A stretch of DNA of 64,000 bases, from NCBI RefSeq assembly GCF_030068545.1, contig NZ_JASJOR010000036.1, forward strand, positions 24,009-88,008. Reading direction: 5' to 3'. Origin of the DNA: Xanthocytophaga flava. Lineage in GTDB: Bacteria > Bacteroidota > Bacteroidia > Cytophagales > 172606-1. Positions within the stretch are counted from its first letter, which is position 1; the number at the start of each line of letters is the position of its first letter. The notes beneath the pieces were generated by a model. It was not told the DNA's origin. It worked only from the letters and a program-made list of their open reading frames with translations, and ran no database searches. Below are positions 37,602-46,693 of the stretch, in pieces. Position numbers and translations under genes: made by a program.

Positions 37602-38081
37602 ATGAAAACGAGCACTTTTAGATTATTTCTTTTTGTTTTAGCTATCTCATTCTCTGCCTGTAAAAAGAATAGTAATGATCCTGCTCCCGGCAATTCGAGC
37701 TTAGGTACTTTTGTAGGAAACATACAGGTCGTAGATGACCCCCAAACTCAGTTAGGATATATTTATAATGCCGAAGTATCTGTATCGACCAGCGGATCTG
37801 ATGCTACTGTGAAGATTATTGGAGATCCGGGATTTGAACGGGAGTATACCGGAAAGGTGACAACTCGCCAAGATGGGTTATATGATATAACATTAAGCAA
37901 ACAGACTAAACCTGCAGAGAAAGTTGCAGGCGAACGGGTAGTTATTATAAACAATAAACTGACTATTTCGCTGGATGTGGCCAATGATAATGTGACTGTT
38001 AGAAAAAATACGACTACCAATGAAACACTACAGATCACAGGTAAAATAAGCATGATCGGTACGGATATGTTGATTAAGTAA
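37602..38081 (+). CDS. Hypothetical lipoprotein
   Basis: The 159-residue product begins at the ATG giving a clean lipoprotein signal (LAISFSAC, lipid Cys about 20). The body is beta-rich and repeated in Ser/Thr; no family was recognised. An in-frame upstream start would give 23 extra, less likely residues. It is the first gene of a pair with the next lipoprotein, and has a strong promoter just upstream. Confidence 0.65.
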   Translation: MKTSTFRLFLFVLAISFSACKKNSNDPAPGNSSLGTFVGNIQVVDDPQTQLGYIYNAEVSVSTSGSDATVKIIGDPGFEREYTGKVTTRQDGLYDITLSKQTKPAEKVAGERVVIINNKLTISLDVANDNVTVRKNTTTNETLQITGKISMIGTDMLIK

Positions 38082-38099
38082 ACCTTACCTGTTTTTGCT

Positions 38100-38717
38100 A
38101 TGAAATTTTTCTGTGTGTTTATTTGGGGATGCATCCTGATTATGGGATGTAACCCGGTAGATAGAGCTAATCGGATTGCCAATAAAAACAAGGTCAATGT
38201 TATTTATCCTTCTGGACCTTTTGATAGCTTACAGGCCAAATCTGCTTTAGCCATTGGGAAGTCTATTATTCAGGGAGTGGCCTTTACCAAGCCTAAAACT
38301 AATCTTGGTTATAAGGCTCCCTTGGCAAAAAGAATATATGGGGCTAATATTCGGGTAGTCTTATATCCGGTAACTCCTTATTTTGAGGAGTGGTATAACT
38401 TACGCAACAAGAAAGAAGGAAAGAAAACCCGTGTATACCTTTCGGATGCTGCTGCCAGATATGGTTTGGCTACCAATACAGATGAATACGGACGGTTTAC
38501 ATTTAAGCAGATGAAACCTGGGAAATATTTTATTCAGGCTATTCTGGACTGGCATCATACAACCAGTGCCAATGTATATCAGGGATCGGGATATGATGGG
38601 TATGGACGGACGGATTATTATACAAGACAATACTATAATGTAGAGCATTCTGACCGACTTGAAAAGTTTATCACTATAGAAAATGAAGGTGAAACTGTAA
38701 AAGTTTCATTGAAATAG
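38100..38717 (+). CDS. Lipoprotein with carboxypeptidase-regulatory-like region
   Basis: The 205-residue protein has a lipobox (LIMGC, Cys about 17). A segment with TDEYGRFTFKQMKPGKYFIQ near the middle resembles a beta-sandwich of the carboxypeptidase-D regulatory-like/Cna-B type. The C-terminus is Tyr-rich. Function is unknown. It lies 18 bases after the preceding lipoprotein gene in the same unit, and a very strong terminator follows. Confidence 0.65.
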   Translation: MKFFCVFIWGCILIMGCNPVDRANRIANKNKVNVIYPSGPFDSLQAKSALAIGKSIIQGVAFTKPKTNLGYKAPLAKRIYGANIRVVLYPVTPYFEEWYNLRNKKEGKKTRVYLSDAAARYGLATNTDEYGRFTFKQMKPGKYFIQAILDWHHTTSANVYQGSGYDGYGRTDYYTRQYYNVEHSDRLEKFITIENEGETVKVSLK

Positions 38718-38733
38718 GCCAGAGCAGTGTTTT

Positions 38734-38791
38734 AAACGATTTTCTCTTCTATTTTTCCATTGGTGAGAAGTAGAAGAGAAAATCGTTTTTT
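38734..38791 (+). terminator. Terminator of the lipoprotein operon
   Basis: Perfect 18-bp arms (38734-38751 and 38771-38788) are followed by a T-run. Confidence 0.9.
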
Positions 38792-38871
38792 GTTGCGGTA
38801 TTTTATTAGAAATCTTATTTGCTTTGTGGTGTAGGATATACTGATGTGTATTGGCCCATTCCTGCCATACT

Positions 38872-39033
38872 TTATCCAATTGCTGGACTGTTTTCTGTCA
38901 AATGCTCGCCATCTTCAGGTTGGTTTTCAGCCTCAGGTATTTTGCTGATTTCTGCCTGATGATTATAATATCCTGTTAACAGAGAGGCATGGTAGGACAA
39001 CAATGGGAAGTATTGTAAAACTGTGTAAAGCAT
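38872..39033 (-). pseudogene. Possible remnant or small protein (53 codons) downstream of osmC-like gene
   Basis: The frame from ATG at 39033 gives a 53-residue product with a hydrophobic N-terminal half (LYTVLQYFPLLSYHASLLTG) and an acidic Gln/Glu-rich end (EAENQPEDGEHLTENSPAIG). An in-frame stop lies just before the ATG. It could be a small membrane-associated protein or the end of a decayed gene. The rest of 38792-39105 holds nothing else recognised. Confidence 0.3.
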
Positions 39034-39105
39034 ACTCTATTATTGGCCAGGTAGCAATAGTGGGTGTTTTAGCATCTATAACAGCCTACAGCGGAGAAGC
39101 TCAGA

Positions 39106-39609
39106 TCATCTTACAAAGGAAGTTGCGACAGGTACACCTTTAACCAGCGTCTGATATACAACGCAGTATCTTTCTGTTAATTTCTCAAGACTTTGCAGCT
39201 GCTCTATAGATAGTTCAGCATCTAGTTCAAAAGAAAGACGAATAGCCTTAAATCCTACAGATGCTTCTTTGGACACGCCCAGTGTACCACGAAAATCCAG
39301 ATCTCCTTCTGCTTTAATTGCGCCTCCTTTTATCTCGACACCAATGGCTGTTGCTACTGCCCGAAGAGTTACTCCTGCACAGGCAACCAATGCCTCCAGC
39401 AACATATCTCCCGAACAGGCCAGCAAACCAGTTCCACCTGTGGCCGGATGAAGGCCTGCTTCAACTAAGGCTTTACCTGTCTCTACTTTACATGAAATAC
39501 CTTCACCAATTATACCTTGGGCTTTGAGGGTAATCATCGCTACATCGGGTTGTTCTCTGTATTTTTCTTTTAAAGGAGCCTGCAGATTTTTAAGTTCTTC
39601 AGAAGTCAT
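39106..39609 (-). CDS. OsmC-family protein
   Basis: The 167-residue protein contains the OsmC/Ohr reactive cysteines: C77 in LEALVACAGVTL and C149 in TERYCVVYQTL. Such proteins act as peroxidases for organic hydroperoxides. The spacing of the two Cys fits an OsmC-type enzyme, with no N-terminal extension. A single gene. Confidence 0.88.
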   Translation of the reverse strand: MTSEELKNLQAPLKEKYREQPDVAMITLKAQGIIGEGISCKVETGKALVEAGLHPATGGTGLLACSGDMLLEALVACAGVTLRAVATAIGVEIKGGAIKAEGDLDFRGTLGVSKEASVGFKAIRLSFELDAELSIEQLQSLEKLTERYCVVYQTLVKGVPVATSFVR

Positions 39610-39826
39610 ATAATCAAATGGTTAAAGTGATGGTTGTCATCAGTTATGGGAGTACCACGTTTGTTAAAACAAGGTAGCACATTTTTATAAAAAAAGAATT
39701 TTGTTGAGAGACAGGGTGGAATTTTCCATATATAGTGAAAAAACAAAACCATACAAACAGAGCCTTAAAAGCATAGATTGTATGGTTTTATAATGTCTTT
39801 TATCCTAAAAAAGATGAGGGAAAATC

Positions 39827-40990
39827 TTAAAAATCACCTCCTGCTCCACCACCACCAAATTTACCACCACCAAAAGATAAATCATTCTCAGGGGTTTGTG
39901 CATGTCCAAATGTTTGGGCAACAACCAGCGCCTCCGCTTCCAGAAAAACAGGTTTATTTGTATCTTCCGGTTCATAGGTAAAACCCGGAATCCCTTTTTT
40001 CAGATATTGAATGGCTACATAGGCTAGTACAAATAGAAACCCACCTGCCAGACTAGCTGCATAAGGAAGAGGCATTACGTGAAAATAGGTGCGGAAAGTG
40101 AATACTGCAAAGGCAACACAACCTAATCCTATCCAAAGCATACCACGATCTTTATTTTTCAAACCCAGATACATATAGCCAAGTGGCACTGATAGGGTGA
40201 AAGTCCAGAAGAACCAACCCATTGGAACAACTGGCAATCCAAAAAGCTCTTCAGCACTTTCCTGAATAAACAGGAAGTTGCCACTCAGATAGAATGTAAT
40301 CAGACTCACTATTTCCACTATCTGAAAATTGCCAGACCAATATCTCAGATGATGCAACTTCTGATACTTTCTTACTAAAAAGTAGGCAGTAAGTGAAAAT
40401 CCTATTCCTGTAAATGGTAAAAGATACAATGCTAATCCGGGTATCTTATTGACAATAAGCAACACAATGGTTAGCAGACAACCATAGGCTAACAGGGTGA
40501 GAATCCGATCTATATAACGGACTGCTCCAATTATAAGAAACGGCAGACCTATACAAAAGTAGGGGATAGGATCATCTATATATGGAGATAGTAAGCACAT
40601 TCCTGCAATTATTTCTCCTACAGTTGTGTACAGTAATATATCATCTATACCACTGGCATAATGATGACGTCTTTTAATGAATGATTCTAGAATAAAGAAG
40701 CATCCCATACTCTGTATGAGATAAAAAAATCCTACAATACCAAACATCTCATCACCGCCGGTTGCCAAACCTACTACTACCCAGAAAAATAATTGAGCAG
40801 CTCCCAGCAAAATGGCAGCGAAGAAGCCAAGACCAATACGAATAAAGGCATTGGGAGTGTAGAAACTTGCTGGATAGTGTTGCTGAATGAGGAAAGATTG
40901 TTCCTGTGTAATCAGATTCTTTTTAAACCAATTTTTGATTTGTTCCTGTATCTGGGTATTATCCAGCCATTGAGGGTTATAGGCAAGCAT
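39827..40990 (-). CDS. Polytopic membrane protein with glycine-rich C-terminus
   Basis: The 387-residue protein has a short cytosolic helical N-region (to about 40), about 10 membrane helices, and a soluble tail ending in a glycine-rich stretch (SFGGGKFGGGGAGGDF). Its N-terminal region (LITQEQ) resembles that of its neighbour, a DUF2157-like protein, so the two may be distant paralogues. Such Gly-rich ends occur in several Bacteroidota envelope proteins, but no function is known. The start is the ATG at 40990, preferred to a TTG 15 bases earlier. Confidence 0.6.
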   Translation of the reverse strand: MLAYNPQWLDNTQIQEQIKNWFKKNLITQEQSFLIQQHYPASFYTPNAFIRIGLGFFAAILLGAAQLFFWVVVGLATGGDEMFGIVGFFYLIQSMGCFFILESFIKRRHHYASGIDDILLYTTVGEIIAGMCLLSPYIDDPIPYFCIGLPFLIIGAVRYIDRILTLLAYGCLLTIVLLIVNKIPGLALYLLPFTGIGFSLTAYFLVRKYQKLHHLRYWSGNFQIVEIVSLITFYLSGNFLFIQESAEELFGLPVVPMGWFFWTFTLSVPLGYMYLGLKNKDRGMLWIGLGCVAFAVFTFRTYFHVMPLPYAASLAGGFLFVLAYVAIQYLKKGIPGFTYEPEDTNKPVFLEAEALVVAQTFGHAQTPENDLSFGGGKFGGGGAGGDF

Positions 40991-41045
40991 ATTTTTTTGT
41001 AGCAAAGTCTGGTTGAATTAAAAAAGATAGTGTAAACCTGTGGTT

Positions 41046-42032
41046 TTATTGCTCTGTGTTTTTAATACGCAAAATGGTTTTATACTTAAGTAGAAAAACA
41101 ATGATAGCGGCACACGAACTCATAAAATAGAGTGTATAGAAGTATACAAGTGCTTCGCCCATTGTATAGTCCCTATCAATCTGAAAGACCAGATAGGTAA
41201 GAGCAATGTATCCATATATCAAGGCTACTACCATAAAATAGAGAGACGTACGGTTGCGGGCGTACCAGATAAAAAAAGCAATAGTCAGAATAAGCAGAGG
41301 TAAAAATACTGCCCAGATTTTCAGAATCATCAAGCCACTCAGACTGGCAATAAAGAGTATATGAATACCAAAGTTAAGATAAGTAAAAGCAAAATGTTTT
41401 TTTCGGTCTTGCTGTTCACTGAAAAAGGCAAGAGCACAAAGTATAACACCCAGGAGTACACCTGTCCATACAAGTTTAGAATCGCCAAAATCATTGCTGC
41501 TGAGAATATCAGCAGGAGTTACAGCAACACCCAGCCAGGATGCCAATGCTGTAATCGCAAGTGACAACGCCCCTCTGTGATCAAAAAAGTAAGCTACTCC
41601 AAAAAAGAATGTCATTGGAATAAAAGTAGCCAGACCATAGCGTGTACCAAAAATCTCATATTGATATTGTAGGTATCCTTCCAGAATCACAAACATTAAA
41701 CAACCCAGCAATAGTACATAGTCGTAATAAGGAGAAGCACTTTCTGTCTGCTGCCATGAAAACGGGACCCTGCTACGATACGTGTAGGCAAAACAGGCTA
41801 TACAGATAGCTGCTATACCTCCAATAATAACTCCATGACCAATACTATCTATATTATCATAAATAAGCCATCCCAGCCCCAGATTCAATAAAATAACACC
41901 CAGGTACAATACAGTTTTCAGTTCCCAATGTAGAGAAAATGGCTTGCTGGTTTCATAGGATTCGATCTGTTTACTTTGTGTCTCAGAAATTAATCCCTTG
42001 GTACTAAGTTCATTCAGAATGTGTTTGTGCAT
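41046..42032 (-). CDS. DUF2157-like polytopic membrane protein
   Basis: The 328-residue protein has a short helical N-region (MHKHILNELSTKGLISETQS) then about 9-10 membrane helices, the pattern of DUF2157 proteins. No function is known. It is followed on the same strand by the Gly-tailed membrane protein, 55 bases away, so they are likely a unit. The ATG at 42032 was preferred over an upstream start. Confidence 0.65.
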   Translation of the reverse strand: MHKHILNELSTKGLISETQSKQIESYETSKPFSLHWELKTVLYLGVILLNLGLGWLIYDNIDSIGHGVIIGGIAAICIACFAYTYRSRVPFSWQQTESASPYYDYVLLLGCLMFVILEGYLQYQYEIFGTRYGLATFIPMTFFFGVAYFFDHRGALSLAITALASWLGVAVTPADILSSNDFGDSKLVWTGVLLGVILCALAFFSEQQDRKKHFAFTYLNFGIHILFIASLSGLMILKIWAVFLPLLILTIAFFIWYARNRTSLYFMVVALIYGYIALTYLVFQIDRDYTMGEALVYFYTLYFMSSCAAIIVFLLKYKTILRIKNTEQ

Positions 42033-42271
42033 GAAAGCGAAAGTACAGTGTCTGTAGCAGGAATGCAATAAGGTGTTGAGTATTACTCACCTATGTAATA
42101 TAATCTGTACTTGTATGAGATTAATGGTGAAAAGTAACCTTTACAGAAAAATGGCTAAATGTCATTGTTTCGTATAAAAAAAGGTATGATAATTGCTTTT
42201 GGTCAATCACAAATTTCCCATGTTGTAAAAATCTGTAATTATACTGCAATTTATGTTAACTGTATACTCCA

Positions 42272-43036
42272 ATGAAATCACTGAAACCACTTCTGCTTGC
42301 CACACTAGTGTTGTGGACATGTGTAGGATATGGTCAAATCGACAAAATTAAAAAAGCTTCACATTCCCATTCTCCCAGCAGTGGGAAAAGTTCATCTGGC
42401 GACAATGGTCGTAGTGGAAACAATAGTGCGTTTGCTCTCTGGGCATTTTGGCAGGCTGGGAAAGGAATGATACTCTGGCAGATGTATCAGCTAAATCAAA
42501 AAGATACGATTCCTTCTATCATTTCGTTGGACGTAATGCCTCAGGTAGGTATCCAGCCACCTGATAACTACTGGCTTCTACCACGTATTAGAGGTAACTG
42601 GGGCTTATTCTCTATGGACTTTCGGTACAACTTCCTGATGGAAGATGATGCGCTGGAAGGGAAGATTAAGTCGTTGGGTACATTTGACTGGCAGATTGTT
42701 CAGCTAAATTTTGTAAATACACGTCCTGTTACAGTCCGGGCTGGCTTTGGAACCATGATAGAAAATTTTGGTGATCACAATGCCTATTTTGAATGGACGC
42801 TGGGTGGTGATCTGCGATTGAAAGAAGGTAAATTGGGTGGTGGCCTGGAGTATCGCGCTACGGAATCTCATTTTGGTATCATGCCTCGTCGGGAAATCAA
42901 CGCCCGAGTGGAATATCAACTATTTCAGTGGCATCGATTGAAAGGGTATGGCACCCTTGGCGGAATATTTCAACGCTATTACAGTGATATAAATGTTTGG
43001 GGGATGCAGACAGGTTTTATCTTTCGTCTGCAATGA
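42272..43036 (+). CDS. Hypothetical outer-membrane beta-barrel-like protein
   Basis: The 254-residue product has a signal peptide (cleaved at VGYGQ, about 22). A Ser/Gly/His-rich linker follows, then alternating amphipathic beta strands (for example AYFEWTLGGDLRLKEGKLGGGLEY) ending in an aromatic FIFRLQ, which suggests an outer-membrane barrel. Family and cargo are not recognised. Confidence 0.55.
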   Translation: MKSLKPLLLATLVLWTCVGYGQIDKIKKASHSHSPSSGKSSSGDNGRSGNNSAFALWAFWQAGKGMILWQMYQLNQKDTIPSIISLDVMPQVGIQPPDNYWLLPRIRGNWGLFSMDFRYNFLMEDDALEGKIKSLGTFDWQIVQLNFVNTRPVTVRAGFGTMIENFGDHNAYFEWTLGGDLRLKEGKLGGGLEYRATESHFGIMPRREINARVEYQLFQWHRLKGYGTLGGIFQRYYSDINVWGMQTGFIFRLQ

Positions 43037-43142
43037 GTTAGTTTTTTGGATAATCTGTACGGAAAATGATCCCGCAATTTTCTCTTTTTGCTGCAAAGCT
43101 TTGTGAAAAAATGCAGACCTTTGTAGCAAACGAATAACGTGT

Positions 43143-43718
43143 ATGTCAGAGAAGTTAACTACGGATGCTTTACAGTTTCTGCTTACAGAAACAATTTATA
43201 TTATTCCAGAAGATTTGAGGAGTGTTTCGGTTGTGGCAGAACCTGAACCAGAAATATCACAGCCTCAAATTCCTAAATATGAGACACAGAGTAAAACCAT
43301 TGAAATTCCAAAAATCCCAGTAATTACTTCTCCTCCTTTGCCTAAGAATCGGAACCAGGTTGTAATTATCTACAACAATATACAAGGCAATTTTCTGATT
43401 CCTGAAGACAAAGACTTGTTAAGCAAAATTCTATCATCTGTTAAACTTCGTCTGGAAGATGTAGATCTGGTAAATGCCAACACTCAACGTGATACCTTAA
43501 TTGAAATCTTGAAAGACAAGGTGGTCAATCAAATCATTAGCTTTGGGATAGAGTTTCGGGAGTTGGATATTCAGATTCCACTGGAAGCATACAAGACTGC
43601 TTCTGTGGAAGGTGTAGATATTTTGTTGGTAGACAGCTTATTTGAACTACAACTCAATACTGAGAAAAAGAAATTGCTCTGGAAGTGTTTGCAGACTATG
43701 TTTTTACAGAAGAAATAA
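43143..43718 (+). CDS. Conserved hypothetical, possibly DNA polymerase III psi-like
   Basis: The 191-residue protein has a Pro/Glu-rich linker (about 28-70) followed by an alpha/beta domain of about 120 residues: QVVIIYNNIQ near 72, ISFGIEFREL near 132, and DILLVDSLFELQLNTEKKKL, LLWKCLQTMF at the end. This order, a strand with a hydrophobic start, a fG motif, and a C-terminal K..LW..L..(M/L)F, recalls the psi (HolD) subunit or related uracil-glycosylase-fold proteins. This is inference from pattern only. A terminator follows at 43748-43790. Confidence 0.4.
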   Translation: MSEKLTTDALQFLLTETIYIIPEDLRSVSVVAEPEPEISQPQIPKYETQSKTIEIPKIPVITSPPLPKNRNQVVIIYNNIQGNFLIPEDKDLLSKILSSVKLRLEDVDLVNANTQRDTLIEILKDKVVNQIISFGIEFRELDIQIPLEAYKTASVEGVDILLVDSLFELQLNTEKKKLLWKCLQTMFLQKK

Positions 43719-43747
43719 AATATTTTGAGAAAAGATGTGAATGACTT

Positions 43748-43790
43748 CAAAAAGAATTAGCCAGAAAATTCATTCGGCTAATTCTTTTTG
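43748..43790 (+). terminator. Terminator of psi-like gene
   Basis: Perfect arms of 15 bp (43748-43762 and 43776-43790), AT-rich, with TTTTT inside the distal arm. Confidence 0.75.
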
Positions 43791-43980
43791 ACCCTATCCG
43801 TTTAATAAATAAATGAGATGAAGGTAAACCATTGAGTATAGAATAGAGAGGTGATTTGTTTTTAACAATAAACTCTACTTCAATAGTTTTGTTAATGTAT
43901 AATGCGTTGATTACTAGTGTGCTAGTTGTGTATTTTTTTGAGCCAAAAAAAGTAATTAAGGACTTTTGAAATAAAGTGGT

Positions 43981-44598
43981 TTATTTCCTGTTAAGAATAA
44001 CTATGGACAAGAATGCTACAAATCCGGCAATGAGATATTGAATGACAGAGATTTTGTACCAGGGAAGTGGTAAAGAAGTATCATCCCATATAGTTTCAAT
44101 CGTACTCGTATTATCACAAATAGGTGTAGTATACATAGGATTTATTACAACAGTATTAGGTGGCATATAATAAATCCATAATCCTTTCTTATAAAGGATA
44201 TACATATTAATTTTTTCCATTTTACAGATACTTATTGCTTTTACAAGTGTCCAGTAGCTGGCTGTATCTGAAAAAAGAATGTGTATACCGTACATGCAGT
44301 TCTGCAACCTGACAATTTCTCTAATTCGCAACTGTGCATAATTGAGTTTTATCAGATCAGTTTCCTGCTCTCCTGTAATTGAAATATCAAGATAATTACG
44401 TTCACTTGGGAAATCAGGAATAAACCTAAATGCCTCTCTATTTAGATAGGGATGTTTGGCTAGGACGGATATTACTCGCTGATTTTGTCTCTGCTTTTCA
44501 TGAAAATATATCTTCCCTAATAAGAATGGTAATACAAGCAGACTTATCAACCCGGGAACGTAATAGATTCTTTTATGGTTAGCATGTAAGAGATGCAT
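43981..44598 (-). CDS. Hypothetical membrane protein
   Basis: The 205-residue protein has an N-terminal helix (YYVPGLISLLVLPFLLG, about 12-28) and a C-terminal helix (about 180-200), with a soluble domain between them that contains LNYAQLRIREIVRLQ. The plan (one helix, periplasmic domain) is loosely like ExbD-type proteins, but no motif proves this. I do not recognise the family; no ExbB or TonB gene is near. Confidence 0.55.
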   Translation of the reverse strand: MHLLHANHKRIYYVPGLISLLVLPFLLGKIYFHEKQRQNQRVISVLAKHPYLNREAFRFIPDFPSERNYLDISITGEQETDLIKLNYAQLRIREIVRLQNCMYGIHILFSDTASYWTLVKAISICKMEKINMYILYKKGLWIYYMPPNTVVINPMYTTPICDNTSTIETIWDDTSLPLPWYKISVIQYLIAGFVAFLSIVILNRK

Positions 44599-44645
44599 GT
44601 GAGTTGGATTTTACATATAGATGCGGGTGGAATAAAATTTCCATA

Positions 44646-44675
44646 TTCGTGAATTCAAATATTTCACTATCTTTG
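44646..44675 (+). promoter_or_regulatory. Putative promoter of DEAD-box gene with long leader
   Basis: TATCTTTG (44668-44675) matches TAnnTTTG, preceded by TTC (not TTG) 19 bases upstream. It implies a 5' leader of about 210 bases before the ATG at 44895. Confidence 0.45.
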
Positions 44676-44894
44676 CAAAAAAGTTCTTAGAATCCATCAG
44701 ATAGCGGGAAATATTGGATTTTTCTCCGAAATGTTTGGCTGTCAGATGGGTTTCATGTTTTCTGAACCATGATTCAGGTGATTTTTGGATGGCCACGATT
44801 TTGACTTTTAATCCCATGCTTTCCTTTAATCAAGCATCTAGCGGTAAAAATCACATATCATGGCATTCTTAATCCAATTAATCAAAAGTTTAAA

Positions 44895-46607
44895 ATGCAA
44901 AAAATTAAATTCTCAGAATTACCCCTCTCCGAAGAAATCCAACGTGCTGTTACTGACATGGGCTTTGAGGAAGCGTCGCCCATTCAATCCGAAGCCATTC
45001 CTGTTGCCTTAGAAGGCCGTGATGTTATTGGTCTGGCACAAACAGGAACCGGAAAAACAGCTGCATTTGGAATTCCTGCACTGGAGCAGATCGATGGCAG
45101 CAAAAGAAATACACAGGCATTGATTCTTTGTCCCACCCGTGAATTGGCTGTGCAGGTGACTGAAGAGTTAAAACGTCTTTCCAAGTATCTGAATATTCGA
45201 TGTGTGACTGTATATGGTGGAGATCCTATTGACCGTCAGATTCGTGCTTTACGTGAAGGTGCTCAGGTAGTAGTAGGTACTCCTGGTCGTGTAATTGATC
45301 ACTTAGAGCGTAAAACGTTGAAGCTGGATAATGTAAAGATTGCCATTCTGGATGAAGCAGATGAAATGCTGGACATGGGATTCCGGGACGATATCGAGGG
45401 TATCCTGGAGCAACTACCAGAAGAACGCCAGACATTATTGTTCTCAGCTACTATGTCTAAAGAGATCATGCAACTGACCAAACGTTTTCAGCATGATCCA
45501 GCTATTGTAAAAGTGGTGCGTAATGAGTTAACTGCCGAAAATATTGAGCAGTTGTTCTTTGAAATCAAAGCTAAGGCTAAAATCGAAGTAATGTGTCGCC
45601 TCATTGATCTGTATCAGTTACAACAGATTGTTGTTTTCTGTAACATGAAAAGTAAGGTTGATGAAGTCGTAGAAGAACTGATTCGTAGAGATTATGGTGC
45701 AGAAGGATTACATGGGGATATGCGCCAGCAGGCCCGTAATCAGGTAATGACCAAGTTCCGTGCAGGAAATGCTACTATTCTGGTTGCAACTGATGTAGCT
45801 GCCCGCGGTATTGATGTGTCAGGTGTAGATGCCGTATTTAACTACGATATTCCTTTAGACCCAGAATATTATGTACACCGTATTGGTCGTACAGGTCGTG
45901 CCGGGAAGTCTGGTAAAGCCTTCACTTTTGTGGTAGGAAAAGAGTTTTATCGTTTACGCGAAATAGAAACCTATACTAAAAAACGTATTGAACGTGGTGT
46001 AGTACCTTCTTTTGCTGACGTAGTAGGAGTGAAGAAGGCCAAATTTATCGACCGTATCAAGCAGGTAGTTGATGAAGGTGACCTAGATATATTTGCAGAT
46101 ATGATTGAACCATTACATCATGCAGGTATGTCAACTGAAGATATCATCAAGGCTTTGATAAAGATCAACATGGGTGCACAGAATAGTACCTATGATGATG
46201 CTGATCTGCTGGATTCTTATGAAAAGCCACGCTTCAAAGATCGTAACAGCGGACGGGATGATCGCAGAGGTGGTTTTGATCGTGACAGAGATCGTCGTAG
46301 TGGCGACAGACGTTCTGATCGAGGCAATGGAGAGCAACGTGATCGTCGTGGTAGTGGCAATAAAGATATGGTTCGTTTATTTGTCAATGTAGGAAAGATG
46401 GACAGAGTTCGTCCAAATGATATTGTAGGAGCTTTAACTGGTGAGACCGGAGTGGCTTATGATAATATTGGACAGATAGACATCTACGAAAAATATTCCT
46501 TTGTAGAAGTGAAAAAACAAGACGTTCCTAAGGTAATTAAGGGAATGGAAAATAATACAATCAAAGGTCGTCCTGTTCGGATGGAAGTGGCAGGGGGAAA
46601 GTCCTAA
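44895..46607 (+). CDS. DEAD-box RNA helicase (DeaD/CsdA-like)
   Basis: The 570-residue helicase has the Q motif (SPIQSEAIP), motif I AQTGTGKT (48-55), DEAD, SAT and HRIGRTGRAG, then an Arg/Gly/Asp-rich, RGG-like region (about 430-475) and a C-terminal DbpA-type RNA-binding domain (from MVRLFVNVGKMD on). This is the DeaD/CsdA plan, used for ribosome assembly and cold adaptation. A perfect bidirectional terminator follows. The upstream leader is long, as in cold-induced helicase genes. Confidence 0.92.
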   Translation: MQKIKFSELPLSEEIQRAVTDMGFEEASPIQSEAIPVALEGRDVIGLAQTGTGKTAAFGIPALEQIDGSKRNTQALILCPTRELAVQVTEELKRLSKYLNIRCVTVYGGDPIDRQIRALREGAQVVVGTPGRVIDHLERKTLKLDNVKIAILDEADEMLDMGFRDDIEGILEQLPEERQTLLFSATMSKEIMQLTKRFQHDPAIVKVVRNELTAENIEQLFFEIKAKAKIEVMCRLIDLYQLQQIVVFCNMKSKVDEVVEELIRRDYGAEGLHGDMRQQARNQVMTKFRAGNATILVATDVAARGIDVSGVDAVFNYDIPLDPEYYVHRIGRTGRAGKSGKAFTFVVGKEFYRLREIETYTKKRIERGVVPSFADVVGVKKAKFIDRIKQVVDEGDLDIFADMIEPLHHAGMSTEDIIKALIKINMGAQNSTYDDADLLDSYEKPRFKDRNSGRDDRRGGFDRDRDRRSGDRRSDRGNGEQRDRRGSGNKDMVRLFVNVGKMDRVRPNDIVGALTGETGVAYDNIGQIDIYEKYSFVEVKKQDVPKVIKGMENNTIKGRPVRMEVAGGKS

Positions 46608-46630
46608 GCTTTGAATCTCTGATATAATAT

Positions 46631-46668
46631 AGAAAAAGCCCCGACTAGCAATAGTCGGGGCTTTTTCT
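46631..46668. terminator. Bidirectional terminator helicase / TlpA
   Basis: Perfect 17-bp arms (46631-46647 and 46652-46668) with GCAA loop and A/T tracts on both sides, between convergent genes. Confidence 0.9.
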
Positions 46669-46693
46669 GTTATAAGAATTTATTATTTTTATT

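Noticed and set aside
43981..44598. ExbD identity for the two-helix protein
   Set aside because: Only the overall plan is alike; no ExbB/TonB neighbours and no conserved Asp in the helix.
44611..44817. 68-codon minus-strand frame upstream of the helicase gene
   Set aside because: Runs against the presumed long leader and has no family features.
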